NCBI RefSeq assembly: GCF_900129835.1
Contig: NZ_FQXA01000006.1
Coordinates: 186,001 to 250,000, forward strand
Source: Stutzerimonas xanthomarina DSM 18231
GTDB lineage: Bacteria > Pseudomonadota > Gammaproteobacteria > Pseudomonadales > Pseudomonadaceae
Direction of reading: 5' to 3'
Length of the DNA stretch: 64,000 nucleotides
Below, one piece after another: positions 51,439-60,451 of this stretch. A program made the translations under genes and the position numbers. The notes under the pieces were generated by a model, which saw only the letters and a list, made by a program, of their open reading frames with translations, was not told where the DNA came from and did no database searches. Position 1 is the first letter of the stretch. Every line of letters begins with the position of its first letter.

Positions 51439-51520
51439 GGACAGCCGTAAGCGATTTCGTGAAGGGCGCGATTGTCGCAGATTTGCCCGGCCGGCCGTAG
51501 GGAAAGGGACTGATGGAAAG

Positions 51521-51544
51521 ACCGCGCCGGCGAACCGGCGCGGT
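51521..51544 (-). terminator. Terminator of the aminopeptidase gene
   Basis: A perfect 10-bp GC stem (ACCGCGCCGG / CCGGCGCGGT) with a tetraloop (TTCG on the minus strand) begins 11 bases after the aminopeptidase stop. It is followed by CTTTCC, a short weak T-run. Confidence 0.7.
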
Positions 51545-51554
51545 GTTCAGACGA

Positions 51555-53159
51555 TCAACGGATCCAATGACCCCAGCGTGATTTCTCCTGAACCTGCTGG
51601 ATGCGCATGGCGCCGATGCTCTGCTCGGCCGCTGCGGCTATCTCGTCGTCGATCATTTTAGTCGACAGGGACAGCCAACTGGTGGCGAAGGCCAGCGCAT
51701 CACCGTGCAGCTCCAACGCCTCGGTGGAGATGTTGCTGAGGTCGTCGCACTCGGAGTGATAGCACGGATCGTACGCCAGCCCGGCGGTACCGCCATAGCG
51801 CTGTGCCTGCTCCTGGGTCTTGATGCCTTCGGCACCGGTGAACAAGCCACCAAAGGCGATGCCGTCATCAAAGAACTGCGCATAGTCGGAGCGGAAGTCG
51901 ATCTCGGTGCCTTCAGTCGGCGCATTACGCAGTTGGAAGTAGGAGCGGAACAGACGCTCGATGGCACCGGAGCCGGGCGGACCTTGCAGGCCGAAATCGG
52001 AGCCGTCACCGTCATAGAGGAAGTTTGCGAAATTCGGCGAGCCAATCATGTCGACGTTCAGGTAGGCCTTGATCTGTTGCTTCTCTTCCTCCGGCAATTG
52101 GTTGACGTAGAAGGTGGAGCCGACCAGTCCCGATTCCTCCGCACCCCACCAGGCGAAGCGCACCTTGTTCAGCGGATAAGCCCGGCTCATAAGGGTTGCC
52201 ATTTCCAGCAACGCGGCACTGCCGGAGCCGTTGTCGTTGATGCCCGCCCCTTCGAATACCGAATCCAGATGCGCACCGACCATCACCACGTTGTCGGGAT
52301 TGCCCCGCCGGGTCTCGGCCAGCACGTTGTAGGTTTCGGTCTGCTCGCGCACCACGTCAACCTTCATGCTCAGCTGCAGCCCTTCGGTGCCAGCCCAGCT
52401 CTCGCCATTGTCATAAGTGGAAAACAGCACCGGGATGCCGCCTTCATAATCCTCACCCAACGTCGCAACGAGGAGCGCTTTGCGGTCCTCGGTATCGCCC
52501 TGATTGAAGATGATCGCGCCCGAAGCGCCAGCCGCTGCCGCATTGGTCGCCTTCTGGCCGAACGCGCAAGCACCGCGTTGCATCAGGGCAATGGCGCCGG
52601 CTGGGAAGCCTGCAAAATCTTCCGGTTCACATCCGCTGGTGGAGGTATTGCCCAGACCGAGGGCTAGATCGACCGGAACGACCGGAGCAGTCACGGTTCC
52701 GGGATCGGTCTGATCGGCGTAGGTGAAGTCCTCCTCCCAGGTGTACTGCACAGCCTGCGGTGCTACCGCAGCGAGTGAGCCAGGCCCCTCTGGATAGAAC
52801 GCAAGGAAAGGGAAAGTCTGCACCCGCACACGGTAACCGGCGCGCTCGAGCGTCGTGCGCACGTAATCGACGGAAGCCTGATAACCCGCTTGACCGGACG
52901 CGCGATTGCCGTTGTTCAGGTCGGCGATGTCGTTCAGGTTCTGCAGGTGCGTCATGATGTTGCTGGCCTGCATACAGCGCGGCAGCCCGAGCGGGGTGCC
53001 GACCAGCAGCGGTGTACGACAAACTCTGGAGTCGGGCTTGTCCGGACTCCAGTAATCGTCGAATGCAGGAATTTCTGCAGTGGGTGCAGCCAAGGCTGCG
53101 GTGGAAGCCAGTAAAGCGAAAGAAGCAACTACCCGACGTGCATTGTTTTTCTTTTGCAT
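51555..53159 (-). CDS. Secreted M28 leucine aminopeptidase (PaAP-like)
   Basis: A 534-residue zinc aminopeptidase resembling PaAP of P. aeruginosa (PA2939, about 536 residues). It has a signal peptide (RRVVASFALLASTAALAAPT), a propeptide, and a peptidase domain with a PA (protease-associated) insertion (AIALMQRGACAFGQKATNAA, about 210-230). Zinc ligands are in VGAHLDSV, GINDNGSGSA, WGAEESGLVG, LNVDMIGS and YHSECDD. PaAP is exported by the type II system and acts on N-terminal Leu; the same role is inferred. A C-terminal 20-30 residues (MRIQQVQEKSRWGHWIR) may be trimmed on activation, as in PaAP. It is monocistronic. Confidence 0.9.
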   Translation of the reverse strand: MQKKNNARRVVASFALLASTAALAAPTAEIPAFDDYWSPDKPDSRVCRTPLLVGTPLGLPRCMQASNIMTHLQNLNDIADLNNGNRASGQAGYQASVDYVRTTLERAGYRVRVQTFPFLAFYPEGPGSLAAVAPQAVQYTWEEDFTYADQTDPGTVTAPVVPVDLALGLGNTSTSGCEPEDFAGFPAGAIALMQRGACAFGQKATNAAAAGASGAIIFNQGDTEDRKALLVATLGEDYEGGIPVLFSTYDNGESWAGTEGLQLSMKVDVVREQTETYNVLAETRRGNPDNVVMVGAHLDSVFEGAGINDNGSGSAALLEMATLMSRAYPLNKVRFAWWGAEESGLVGSTFYVNQLPEEEKQQIKAYLNVDMIGSPNFANFLYDGDGSDFGLQGPPGSGAIERLFRSYFQLRNAPTEGTEIDFRSDYAQFFDDGIAFGGLFTGAEGIKTQEQAQRYGGTAGLAYDPCYHSECDDLSNISTEALELHGDALAFATSWLSLSTKMIDDEIAAAAEQSIGAMRIQQVQEKSRWGHWIR

Positions 53160-53533
53160 GGGTAACTCATCCTTGCAACGAGATTGATGGGCAGGCCGCA
53201 AAATGGCATGCGCCATCGTCCCCTACGGCACAACCGGCCGTTGAAAACGAAGCGTGCGACAGAGATGGAGGCGAAGCCGGCTGCGATGCGCGTCGGCGCG
53301 TTGCAGTTGGACCCTCAAACGGCTTCAGCACGGCATAGCAGAGGCGCGCTGGCATTCAACAGCCGCTAGAGCGGACGCGGCCATAGGGTCCTAGACTGGG
53401 TGGCGTCGCTTCGGTTCGCACCGTTGTGCCAGACGGCAACACCACCGGTCGGGTTGATGGAACCCGACGGAAATTCCGCCGGGAGCCTTCGACTGGCCAA
53501 GGCGGACATTGCGCCCGCCTAATCAATCAGTGG
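53160..53533. other. Gap between aminopeptidase and chemoreceptor genes
   Basis: These 374 bases hold no credible gene. The minus-strand aminopeptidase promoter should be here. Short inverted repeats occur near 53470-53520, downstream of the chemoreceptor stop (a GGCGG / CCGCC pair), but without a T-tract. Nothing else was recognised. Confidence 0.45.
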
Positions 53534-55219
53534 TCAGATACGGAACTGCCCGACCAGCCGCTGCAGATTGTCGGCAAGACCGTTGAGTTCCCGGGCAGTC
53601 TGGGCGCCCTCGGCGGCTTCCTGCGCCACGCCGTCAACCGCATCGGCGATGTGATGAACGCTGCGATTGATCTCTTCGGCAACCGCAGTCTGCTCCTCGG
53701 CAGCGCTAGCGATCTGGGCGTTCATGGAATTGATGGTGCCGATCAGCGCGGCAATCGCATCCAGCGATTCCCCCGCCTGGTTGGACTGGGCCCGAGTGCT
53801 TTCGCCCTGCTGCCCGGCACGGCCCATCCCTGTCACGGTCGTCGCCGTGGTGTTCTGCAGGCGGTCGACCATGCTCTGAATTTCGACCGTGCTCTGCTGG
53901 GTACGGCTGGCGAGCGCTCGCACTTCGTCGGCGACCACTGCAAATCCGCGGCCGGCTTCGCCGGCGCGCGCCGCTTCGATGGCGGCGTTGAGCGCCAGCA
54001 GGTTGGTCTGCTCCGCGACTGCTCGAATCACATCGAGTACGCCGACGATGCCTTCCACGTCTTTCTGCAGTCCGCCCAGCGACTCGCCGCTGTCATGCAG
54101 TTCGCCGACCAGATCGTGAATCTGCTGAATGCTGCCGTCCACGATTCGCTTGGCGCTCTGGCCCTGCTGATCCGCTTCCTGAGCCGCTTCGGCGGCACGC
54201 TGTGCGCTCATTGCCACTTCCTGGGCAGCAGCCGACATCTCGTTGATTGCAGTCGCCACCTGATCGGTTTCATGGCGCTGCGCTGCCGTCGCCTGCTCGG
54301 AACGTTGCGCCTGGCTGGCGACGCTGGTAACCAGGGTAGTCAGCTGACCGGTGGTCTTCGAAACCTGTTGAACCAGGACATGGATCTTATCGACGAAGCG
54401 ATTAAACGACGACGCCAGATCGCCCAGCTCGTCCTGGCTGGTAACCGGCAGGCGATGGGTCAGATCGCCCTCTCCGGACGCCATGTCATCGAGCTTGCCC
54501 TTTATCAGCATGAGTGGCCGTAGCAGTGTGCGGCTCGTGGCAGTCGCCAGCAGAGCGATCAGTACCAGCAGTCCTATGGCAGAGCCCACCATGATAATCA
54601 GCAATTCGTTGATATCGTCCTGAAACGCCGCTCGAGCTGCCTGCACATCTCGCTCTACCCCGTCCAGGTTGAGAGATGTACCAAAGACCATTTTCCATTT
54701 CGGCAAATACTCGGCGTAGCCGATTTTCGGGACCAGTGTCGTGCTGCTGCCCAGCACGAAGCTGTAGTCGACGTAATGGCTACCATCCAAGCCGGCCCGA
54801 ACAAGCTCACGAATGGCGTACTTGCCGCTGGGGTCACGATAGTCTGAGAAACTCTGCCCAATCTTGTCTTTGGTGTTGCCTTGTAGAACCCGCACACTTT
54901 GTTCATCGTAGCCCCAGAAATAGCCGTCCTTGCCGTAGGTGAGCGTTTCCAGAATGGCCACGGCACGGTCCCGTGCGCCTTGGTCATCCGAGGCGGAGCC
55001 GTCGTAGATGGGGGCGATCATCTTTCGAGCAAGCTGCACGTAATTTTCCAGTTCCGCGCGGCGATCCCGAACGAGATTCTTACGCGTCTCTGCTTCCTGC
55101 TTCGCCGCCAACTCATGCAACGTGAGCACGGATATGCCGCTGAGAAGTATCGCCAGCAAGAGGATTGGACCTAACGCGAGGATAAGAAGCTTCGTTTTCA
55201 GACGCAATCTGGACAGCAT
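53534..55219 (-). CDS. Methyl-accepting chemotaxis protein, sCache type
   Basis: A 561-residue chemoreceptor. TM1 covers residues about 9-33 and the periplasmic single Cache domain follows ([20 protein letters not shown], then [20 protein letters not shown]). TM2 lies about 195-217, followed by HAMP ([20 protein letters not shown]). The signalling domain carries the conserved tip [20 protein letters not shown]. The ligand is unknown; sCache receptors of this kind often bind small carboxylates. It ends ...QRLVGQFRI without a CheR-binding pentapeptide. The pseudogene at 18.3-19.7 kb is a paralogue. Confidence 0.95.
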   Translation of the reverse strand: MLSRLRLKTKLLILALGPILLLAILLSGISVLTLHELAAKQEAETRKNLVRDRRAELENYVQLARKMIAPIYDGSASDDQGARDRAVAILETLTYGKDGYFWGYDEQSVRVLQGNTKDKIGQSFSDYRDPSGKYAIRELVRAGLDGSHYVDYSFVLGSSTTLVPKIGYAEYLPKWKMVFGTSLNLDGVERDVQAARAAFQDDINELLIIMVGSAIGLLVLIALLATATSRTLLRPLMLIKGKLDDMASGEGDLTHRLPVTSQDELGDLASSFNRFVDKIHVLVQQVSKTTGQLTTLVTSVASQAQRSEQATAAQRHETDQVATAINEMSAAAQEVAMSAQRAAEAAQEADQQGQSAKRIVDGSIQQIHDLVGELHDSGESLGGLQKDVEGIVGVLDVIRAVAEQTNLLALNAAIEAARAGEAGRGFAVVADEVRALASRTQQSTVEIQSMVDRLQNTTATTVTGMGRAGQQGESTRAQSNQAGESLDAIAALIGTINSMNAQIASAAEEQTAVAEEINRSVHHIADAVDGVAQEAAEGAQTARELNGLADNLQRLVGQFRI

Positions 55220-55435
55220 GAGCGGAACCCCGAGCAGAACTTAAAGGCAGCGAAGGCGCCTTTTTTGCGGCGCCAAATTTATCGCACCAGCAAGGCTAAC
55301 GGCTAGTCGACCAAATAATTAAAGGTGCGCCAGACAGAGCGACCCAGAAAACAGCCTTAGGTCTTACCAGCACGGAGGACGGAACCACCTCAGGCACAAG
55401 GCGAGCTCATCGTGATTGCACGCTGCACCAAAACG

Positions 55436-55461
55436 AAAAAGCCCCGCCGTAGCGGGGCTTT
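55436..55461 (-). terminator. Intrinsic terminator of fadD1
   Basis: A 10-bp stem (AAAGCCCCGC / GCGGGGCTTT) with a tetraloop, followed on the minus strand by further T residues, ten bases after the fadD1 stop. Strong. Confidence 0.9.
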
Positions 55462-55470
55462 CAATGGCCG

Positions 55471-57159
55471 TTACTTCTTCCCGAGTTTTCGCAACTCTTC
55501 GTCACGCAGCTCACGACGCAGGATCTTGCCAACGTTAGTGGTTGGCAGGCTGTCGCGGAACTCGACGGTCTTGGGCCGCTTGTAGCCCGTGACGTTGTCA
55601 TGCATGTGCTGCATAACCTGTTCCTTGGTCAGGCTTTCGCCCGGTTTAACCACCACAAACAGCTTGATCGCCTCCCCCGACTTTTCGTCCGGCACTCCGA
55701 TGGCCGCACACTGCAGCACGCCAGGCAGGGTTGCGAGCACGTCTTCCAGTTCGTTGGGATAGACGTTGAATCCGGAGACCAGAATCATGTCCTTCTTGCG
55801 GTCGACGATGCGCATGTAGCCATCGTCCTGGATGATGCCGATGTCGCCGGTCTTCAACCAACCATCAGCGCTCAGGATTTCATCAGTGGCTTCCTGGCGC
55901 TGCCAGTAGCCCTTCATGACCTGAGGACCTTTGACGCAGAGTTCGCCGATAGCGCCCATGGGCAGGTCGTTGCCCTCGTCGTCGATGACTTTGCACAATG
56001 TCGAGGGCATCGGAATGCCGATGGTGCCGATCTGAATGCCACCGAACGGGTTGACCGAGACCACGGGACTGGTTTCGGTCATACCGAACCCTTCACAGAT
56101 CTCGCACCCGGTGACCTGCTGCCAACGCTCGGCCGCTGCTAACTGCAGCGCCATACCGCCGGAGAAGGTCGCTTTCAGCGAAGAGAAATCCAGCTTGCGG
56201 AAGTCTTCGTTGTTGCACAACGCTACAAACAGGGTGTTGAGACCGACGAAACCGGTGAAACGGTGTTTGCCGAGGTCCTTGACGAAAGTCGGCAGGTCGC
56301 GCGGGTTGGTGATCAGCACGTTATGTGCACCGATCAGCATCATGGTCATGCAGTGAAAGGTAAACGCGTAGATGTGGTAAAGCGGCAGCGGCGCGACCAT
56401 CGTTTCGCAGCCGTTGCCCAGCTCCGAGCCCATCAGGGCGCGGCATTGCAGCATGTTGGCGACGATGTTGCGGTGGGTCAGCATTGCCCCCTTGGCCACA
56501 CCTGTCGTGCCGCCCGTATATTGCAGAACCGCCACATCATCACTGGCCGGGTTGGCTTCGCGCGCCACCTTGCCACGGCCCTGCGCCATGGCATCGGTGA
56601 ACTTGACCGCTTTCGGCAAGTTGTACGCCGGCACCATCTTCTTCACATGCTTGACCACGGCGTTAACCAGCATGCGCTTGACGGTCGGCAGCATATCGCC
56701 AACTTCGGTCACTACGACGTGCCGGATGCCTGTCTTCGGCAGTACTTCTTCTGCCAGATGGGCCATATTGGCCAGGCACACCAGCGCCTTGGCGCCGGAA
56801 TCGTTGAACTGGTGCTCCATTTCCCGCGAGGTGTATAGCGGGTTGGTGTTGACCACAATGAGGCCGGCACGCATGGCACCAAACACGACGATGGGGTACT
56901 GGATCAGGTTCGGCAGCTGGACCGCAATACGATCGCCTGGCTGCAGGTCGGTGTTCTGCTGGAGGTAGGCAGCAAATTCACCGGACAGCTTGTAGAGCTC
57001 GCCGTAGGTCAGGGTTTTGCCGAGATTACTGAAGGCAGGCTTGTCTGCGAATTGCTCACAGGACTGTTTGAGCACAGCCTGAATGTTCTGGTACTCATCG
57101 GGATTGATCTCGCTCTTGACCCCGACAGGATACTTATCCTTCCAGAAGTTATCGGTCAT
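55471..57159 (-). CDS. fadD1: Long-chain acyl-CoA synthetase FadD1
   Basis: A 562-residue acyl-CoA synthetase (AMP-forming) that activates imported fatty acids to acyl-CoA at the inner membrane. It has the P-loop motif YTGGTTGVAKGAMLTH (residues about 209-224), the FGMTETSP motif, GWLKTGDIG, and VDRKKDMILVSGFNVYPNEL before the C-terminal lid. The opening MTDNFWKDKYPVGVKSEINP and QHMHDNVTGYKRPK near the end match FadD1 of P. aeruginosa more than FadD2. A 212-base gap with a 13-bp hairpin separates it from fadD2, so it likely has its own promoter. Confidence 0.93.
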   Translation of the reverse strand: MTDNFWKDKYPVGVKSEINPDEYQNIQAVLKQSCEQFADKPAFSNLGKTLTYGELYKLSGEFAAYLQQNTDLQPGDRIAVQLPNLIQYPIVVFGAMRAGLIVVNTNPLYTSREMEHQFNDSGAKALVCLANMAHLAEEVLPKTGIRHVVVTEVGDMLPTVKRMLVNAVVKHVKKMVPAYNLPKAVKFTDAMAQGRGKVAREANPASDDVAVLQYTGGTTGVAKGAMLTHRNIVANMLQCRALMGSELGNGCETMVAPLPLYHIYAFTFHCMTMMLIGAHNVLITNPRDLPTFVKDLGKHRFTGFVGLNTLFVALCNNEDFRKLDFSSLKATFSGGMALQLAAAERWQQVTGCEICEGFGMTETSPVVSVNPFGGIQIGTIGIPMPSTLCKVIDDEGNDLPMGAIGELCVKGPQVMKGYWQRQEATDEILSADGWLKTGDIGIIQDDGYMRIVDRKKDMILVSGFNVYPNELEDVLATLPGVLQCAAIGVPDEKSGEAIKLFVVVKPGESLTKEQVMQHMHDNVTGYKRPKTVEFRDSLPTTNVGKILRRELRDEELRKLGKK

Positions 57160-57302
57160 GTAACCCCACTCCTAAGCGACAGCTTCACTGCATATAGCAG
57201 CGGTTTTATTGTGTTTTGTTAATTTTTGTACGGAAGTACCGGCCAAAACAGAGTTCGAGGTTAGCAGCTTTGCAACTGGCCGAACAGTGTCCGGCGAGTC
57301 CG

Positions 57303-57345
57303 AAAAAGACACGAAGTGACTGATGACTAACGATCAGTCACTTCG
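57303..57345 (-). terminator. Terminator of fadD2, 13-bp stem
   Basis: A perfect 13-bp stem (CGAAGTGACTGAT / ATCAGTCACTTCG) with an 8-base loop lies 25 bases after the fadD2 stop. On the minus strand it is followed by TGTCTTTTTC. The T-run begins 4 bases after the stem, which fits termination between fadD2 and fadD1. Confidence 0.75.
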
Positions 57346-57370
57346 AAGACAGCGGAAATGATCGCTCGAT

Positions 57371-59059
57371 TCAAGCCTGTTCGCGCAGCTCGCGCCGCAG
57401 AATCTTGCCTACCGGCGTCATCGGCAGCGAATCACGGAACACCACGTGACGAGGGACCTTGTAGCCCGTGAAGTTCTCCCGGCAGTACGCCTTCAGCTCA
57501 TCGACGGTCAGGCTGGGGTCGCTGCGCACGGCGAACAATTTCACGGCTTCACCTGACTTTTCGTCAGGCACGCCGATCACTGCGCAGGCGGCCACCTTCG
57601 GATGTGCCATGACCACATCTTCGATCTCGTTGGGGTAGACGTTGAAGCCGGACACGATGATCAGATCCTTCTTGCGATCGACGATGCGAACAAAGCCATC
57701 CGCATCGATTACCGCAACATCGCCGGTCTTGAGCCAGCCCTCGGCATCCAGCACTTCGGCGGTGGCATCGGGACGTTGCCAATAGCCCTTCATGACCTGA
57801 GGACCTTTGACGCACAGTTCACCGCGCTCACCGAGAGGGAGTTCGCTGCCGTCATCGTCGATCACTTTCAACGTCGTGCCCGGCACTGGCAGGCCAACGG
57901 TCCCCAACCGTGAGCCGTCACCGTGGGGGTTGGCGCAGACCACGGGTGAGGTTTCGGTCAAACCATAGCCTTCGGTCACAGTGACGCCAGTCATGTCCTT
58001 CCAGCGCTCGGCCACTGCCGAAACCAGTGCCGTACCGCCTGAGTTGGTGCCTTTGAGCGGTGCGAAGTTGATTTTCTTGAATTCGGGATGCGACATGAGC
58101 GCAACAAACAGCGTGTTCAGTCCGAGGAAGGCCGTGAACTGCCACTTCTGCAGTTCCTTGACGAAGCCATCGATGTCGCGAGGGTTGGTGATCAACACGT
58201 TATGGTTGCCGGTCACCATCATGCACATGCAGTTAACCGTGAAGGCATAGATGTGATACAGCGGCAGGGGCGCGATCATGATCTCCTGCCCTTCCTTGAT
58301 GATCGTGTGCCCCTGCTCGTCCAGCTGCTGCATGTTGGCGTGGACCTGCTGCATATTGGCGACCAGATTGCCATGAGTCAGCATGGCGCCTTTGGCCACG
58401 CCAGTCGTCCCGCCGGTGTATTGCAGGACCGCAACATCGTCCAGCGTCAGCGAAACCGGTTTGAGCCCATGCCGCGCGCCATCACGCAGCACGTGCTTGA
58501 ACGACACGGACTGCGGCAGGCTGTACGCCGGCACCATCTTTTTCACATGCTTGACTGCGGCGTTGACCAGCAGCCCCTTGAGCGACGGCAACATGTCGCC
58601 GATACGCGCCTCGATGAGGACCTTGATGTCTGTATCGGGCAGTACCTCCTGTACCAGCTTGCCGAAGGTATTCAGGTATACCAGCGCCCGCGCGCCGGAA
58701 TCCTTGAACTGGTGACGCATCTCCCGCGCGGTATACAGCGGGTTGGTGTTGACCACGATCAGCCCGGCACGCAAGGCACCGAACACAGCAATAGGGTATT
58801 GCAGCAGGTTGGGCATCTGCACTGCGATGCGATCGCCGGGTTGCAGGTCAGTGTGATTCTGAAGCCAGGCCGCGAAAGCCTCCGAGTAACGATCCAGGTC
58901 CGCATAGAACAGCGTCACGCCCATGTTGCTGAATGCCGGACGGTCCGCGTGTGTCTTGCAGGAGCGCTCGAATACTTCCACAACCGAGCGAAAGCCGCCC
59001 ATATCCACGTCGTTAGGCACACCGGCCGGGCGTTTGTCATTCCAGAAGTCAGGTTGCAT
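57371..59059 (-). CDS. fadD2: Long-chain acyl-CoA synthetase FadD2
   Basis: A 562-residue paralogue of FadD1. It has YTGGTTGVAKGAMLTHGNLV, YGLTETSP, GWLKTGDVAVID, and VDRKKDLIIVSGFNVYPNEI. The N-terminus MQPDFWNDKRPAGVPNDVDM differs clearly from FadD1, and a short insertion (QLDEQGHTIIKEGQEIMIAP) sits before the substrate-binding loop. In P. aeruginosa the two synthetases differ in chain-length preference. The gene order phaJ1 - fadD2 - fadD1 is kept here, although the gene PA3301 that I recall between phaJ1 and fadD2 is missing. Confidence 0.93.
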   Translation of the reverse strand: MQPDFWNDKRPAGVPNDVDMGGFRSVVEVFERSCKTHADRPAFSNMGVTLFYADLDRYSEAFAAWLQNHTDLQPGDRIAVQMPNLLQYPIAVFGALRAGLIVVNTNPLYTAREMRHQFKDSGARALVYLNTFGKLVQEVLPDTDIKVLIEARIGDMLPSLKGLLVNAAVKHVKKMVPAYSLPQSVSFKHVLRDGARHGLKPVSLTLDDVAVLQYTGGTTGVAKGAMLTHGNLVANMQQVHANMQQLDEQGHTIIKEGQEIMIAPLPLYHIYAFTVNCMCMMVTGNHNVLITNPRDIDGFVKELQKWQFTAFLGLNTLFVALMSHPEFKKINFAPLKGTNSGGTALVSAVAERWKDMTGVTVTEGYGLTETSPVVCANPHGDGSRLGTVGLPVPGTTLKVIDDDGSELPLGERGELCVKGPQVMKGYWQRPDATAEVLDAEGWLKTGDVAVIDADGFVRIVDRKKDLIIVSGFNVYPNEIEDVVMAHPKVAACAVIGVPDEKSGEAVKLFAVRSDPSLTVDELKAYCRENFTGYKVPRHVVFRDSLPMTPVGKILRRELREQA

Positions 59060-59244
59060 TGTTATTGGCCTCTATACCTGAGAGTGTCTGACCCACTCGC
59101 GGCGGGCTGTGGCGAACTTAACAGCTCCGCTGTGCGGTGCAATAGCGAGGCGGGTGTAATCAGTGATGTGAATCTCCGACTACTGCTACAAACCACCAGG
59201 CACGGGACAACCCCATCGCAGATCTCTAGAATGCAGCCACTCGA

Positions 59245-59268
59245 GCGCCTTCTAGGGCGCATTTTTTT
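59245..59268 (+). terminator. Intrinsic terminator-like hairpin upstream of phaJ1
   Basis: GCGCC / GGCGC with a 6-base loop followed by A and seven T residues on the + strand, 64 bases before the phaJ1 ATG. No + strand gene precedes it, so it may end a small RNA or act as a leader attenuator. Confidence 0.6.
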
Positions 59269-59331
59269 GCTACCTGCGGCGGACCTATCGCGGCGGGGGT
59301 CTGTCGTTTATTCGCATCCAGAGGTCTATGC

Positions 59332-59802
59332 ATGAGCACGCTGAGCAACACTCCCTACGCTGATCTGGAAATCGGTCAAAAGGCCACCTACAGCAAAACC
59401 GTAGAAGAACGTGACATCCAGCTGTTCGCCGCCATGTCGGGGGATCACAACCCGGTTCACCTGGACGCTGAATTCGCCGCCTCGACAATCTTCCGTGAGC
59501 GCATCGCGCATGGCATGTTCAGTGGCGCCTTGATCAGCGCAGCCGTGGCATGCGAGCTGCCTGGGCCGGGCACCATCTATCTCGGGCAGACGATGCGCTT
59601 CGCCCTGCCGGTCAAGCTTGGCGACACCTTGACTGTGCGTTTGGAAATTCTCGAAAAGCTGCCCAAGTTTCGCGTTCGCATTGCCACCCAGGTGTTCAAC
59701 CAGCGCGACGAGATGGTCGTGGACGGTGAGGCCGAAATTCTTGCCCCACGCAAGGCACAGACCGTCGAGATCAAAGCCTTGCCACCGGTCAGCATCGGCT
59801 GA
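59332..59802 (+). CDS. phaJ1: (R)-specific enoyl-CoA hydratase
   Basis: A 156-residue MaoC-type hot-dog hydratase that converts trans-2-enoyl-CoA from beta-oxidation to (R)-3-hydroxyacyl-CoA, the monomer supply for polyhydroxyalkanoate synthesis. The catalytic dyad is in MSGDHNPVHLDAEFA (Asp and His, residues about 38-43), followed by IAHGMFSGALISAAVA and LPGPGTIYLGQTMRFALPVK. Length and sequence closely match PhaJ1 of P. aeruginosa. It is divergent from fadD2, which supplies the pathway. Confidence 0.93.
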   Translation: MSTLSNTPYADLEIGQKATYSKTVEERDIQLFAAMSGDHNPVHLDAEFAASTIFRERIAHGMFSGALISAAVACELPGPGTIYLGQTMRFALPVKLGDTLTVRLEILEKLPKFRVRIATQVFNQRDEMVVDGEAEILAPRKAQTVEIKALPPVSIG

Positions 59803-60117
59803 CTGAATGCGATAAACCCTTTCGGCCGGCACGCCGATGGTTCGGCAGCTGCGGAACGACAATGGGGTCACGCTCAAGTGCGCCTGATTGGCGCCTTTTG
59901 CGCTTGATTGATCCTCGCGAGATGAGCTGCATCGGACTGCGGGAGTTGGGATTCGAGCGACACACTCAGCGACCCAGCTGGGTTGCGAATGATATAGACG
60001 GTTTTTCCGCCCGCGCACCGTGCCTGCGTGATCCGCCTCCGTTGATAAAAACGCAGGCAAAAAAAAGGGCGACCTAAGTCGCCCAAATGCCTTGCGTGCT
60101 CTGTACCACCGGCCGGA
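59803..60117. other. Gap between phaJ1 and ccoM
   Basis: These 315 bases hold no recognisable gene apart from the ccoM/PhrS terminator at their right end. In P. aeruginosa further genes lie here; their loss is the simplest reading. No remnant was recognised. Confidence 0.5.
60059..60084 (-). terminator. Intrinsic terminator of ccoM/PhrS
   Basis: A 7-bp GC-rich stem (GGGCGAC / GTCGCCC) with a 4-base loop followed on the minus strand by eight T residues, 34 bases after the ccoM stop. Strong, of the type used by Hfq-bound small RNAs. Confidence 0.93.
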
Positions 60118-60228
60118 TCAACGCTTCTTGTGCGCGTCCCGCCAGATGAAATATCCGAAACCTCCGAGGAAGGCGACCATAAGGCCGACCGTGACCACCC
60201 CTGCGAGCACCACATTATCGAGGAACAT
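60118..60228 (-). CDS. ccoM: cbb3 cytochrome c oxidase subunit CcoM
   Basis: A 36-residue single-TM protein, MFLDNVVLAGVVTVGLMVAF followed by LGGFGYFIWRDAHKKR. The pattern DNVVxAGVVTVGLMV and the FGxFIW-D-HK end match CcoM, the small subunit found in the crystallised cbb3 oxidase of P. stutzeri, where it helps assembly or stability. The TM covers residues about 6-29 with a basic cytoplasmic tail. GGAGG lies 9 bases before the ATG. It is far from any complete cco operon, as in other pseudomonads. The same RNA is probably the PhrS regulator. Confidence 0.9.
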   Translation of the reverse strand: MFLDNVVLAGVVTVGLMVAFLGGFGYFIWRDAHKKR

Positions 60229-60268
60229 GATTCCTTACCTCCAAGCTGTCTCGCTGTCTGATGGCTGC

Positions 60269-60274
60269 ATAGTT
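60269..60274 (-). promoter_or_regulatory. -10 element of ccoM/PhrS
   Basis: AACTAT on the minus strand has its centre 32 bases downstream of the centre of the ANR-like site, the spacing of class II FNR/ANR promoters. No -35 hexamer is needed or seen. Confidence 0.6.
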
Positions 60275-60296
60275 ACCCGTCTCACCGATTAAAAAA

Positions 60297-60310
60297 TTGA
60301 CCGACATCAA
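60297..60310. promoter_or_regulatory. ANR/FNR-type site upstream of ccoM/PhrS
   Basis: TTGACCGACATCAA differs from the consensus TTGAT-N4-ATCAA at one position. It lies 69 bases before the ccoM ATG, with a -10 element at the right distance. Induction at low oxygen by ANR is predicted. Confidence 0.8.
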
Positions 60311-60451
60311 CCCCACGAGACCTTTAGAAAAAGGCGCTGCGGGAGCTGATCCAGGTCAAGTATTCGGGGTATGAAGGCGAGTTGCCTTAGCGAGACGACA
60401 AGCTGCAGGCCATCGCGATGTCGCGGAGGGCGAAACGATGTGAGCGCGCTG

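Larger units (their letters stand above)
60059..60262 (-). ncRNA. phrS: PhrS-like small RNA / ccoM mRNA
   Basis: A predicted transcript of about 204 nt runs from a start near 60262, set by an ANR-like site centred 41.5 bases upstream and a -10 AACTAT at 60269-60274, to the strong terminator at 60059-60084. It contains the 36-codon ccoM frame. In P. aeruginosa the ANR-dependent regulatory RNA PhrS is about 212 nt, encodes a 37-residue peptide and lies next to the alkB-like gene PA3306, as here. Size, control, position and coding content all agree. Base-pairing activity in this organism is not shown; pqsR is probably absent. Confidence 0.75.

Noticed and set aside
58088-59335. 415-codon frame on the + strand
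   Set aside because: Antisense to fadD2; no motif, no ribosome site, and its end overlaps the phaJ1 start.
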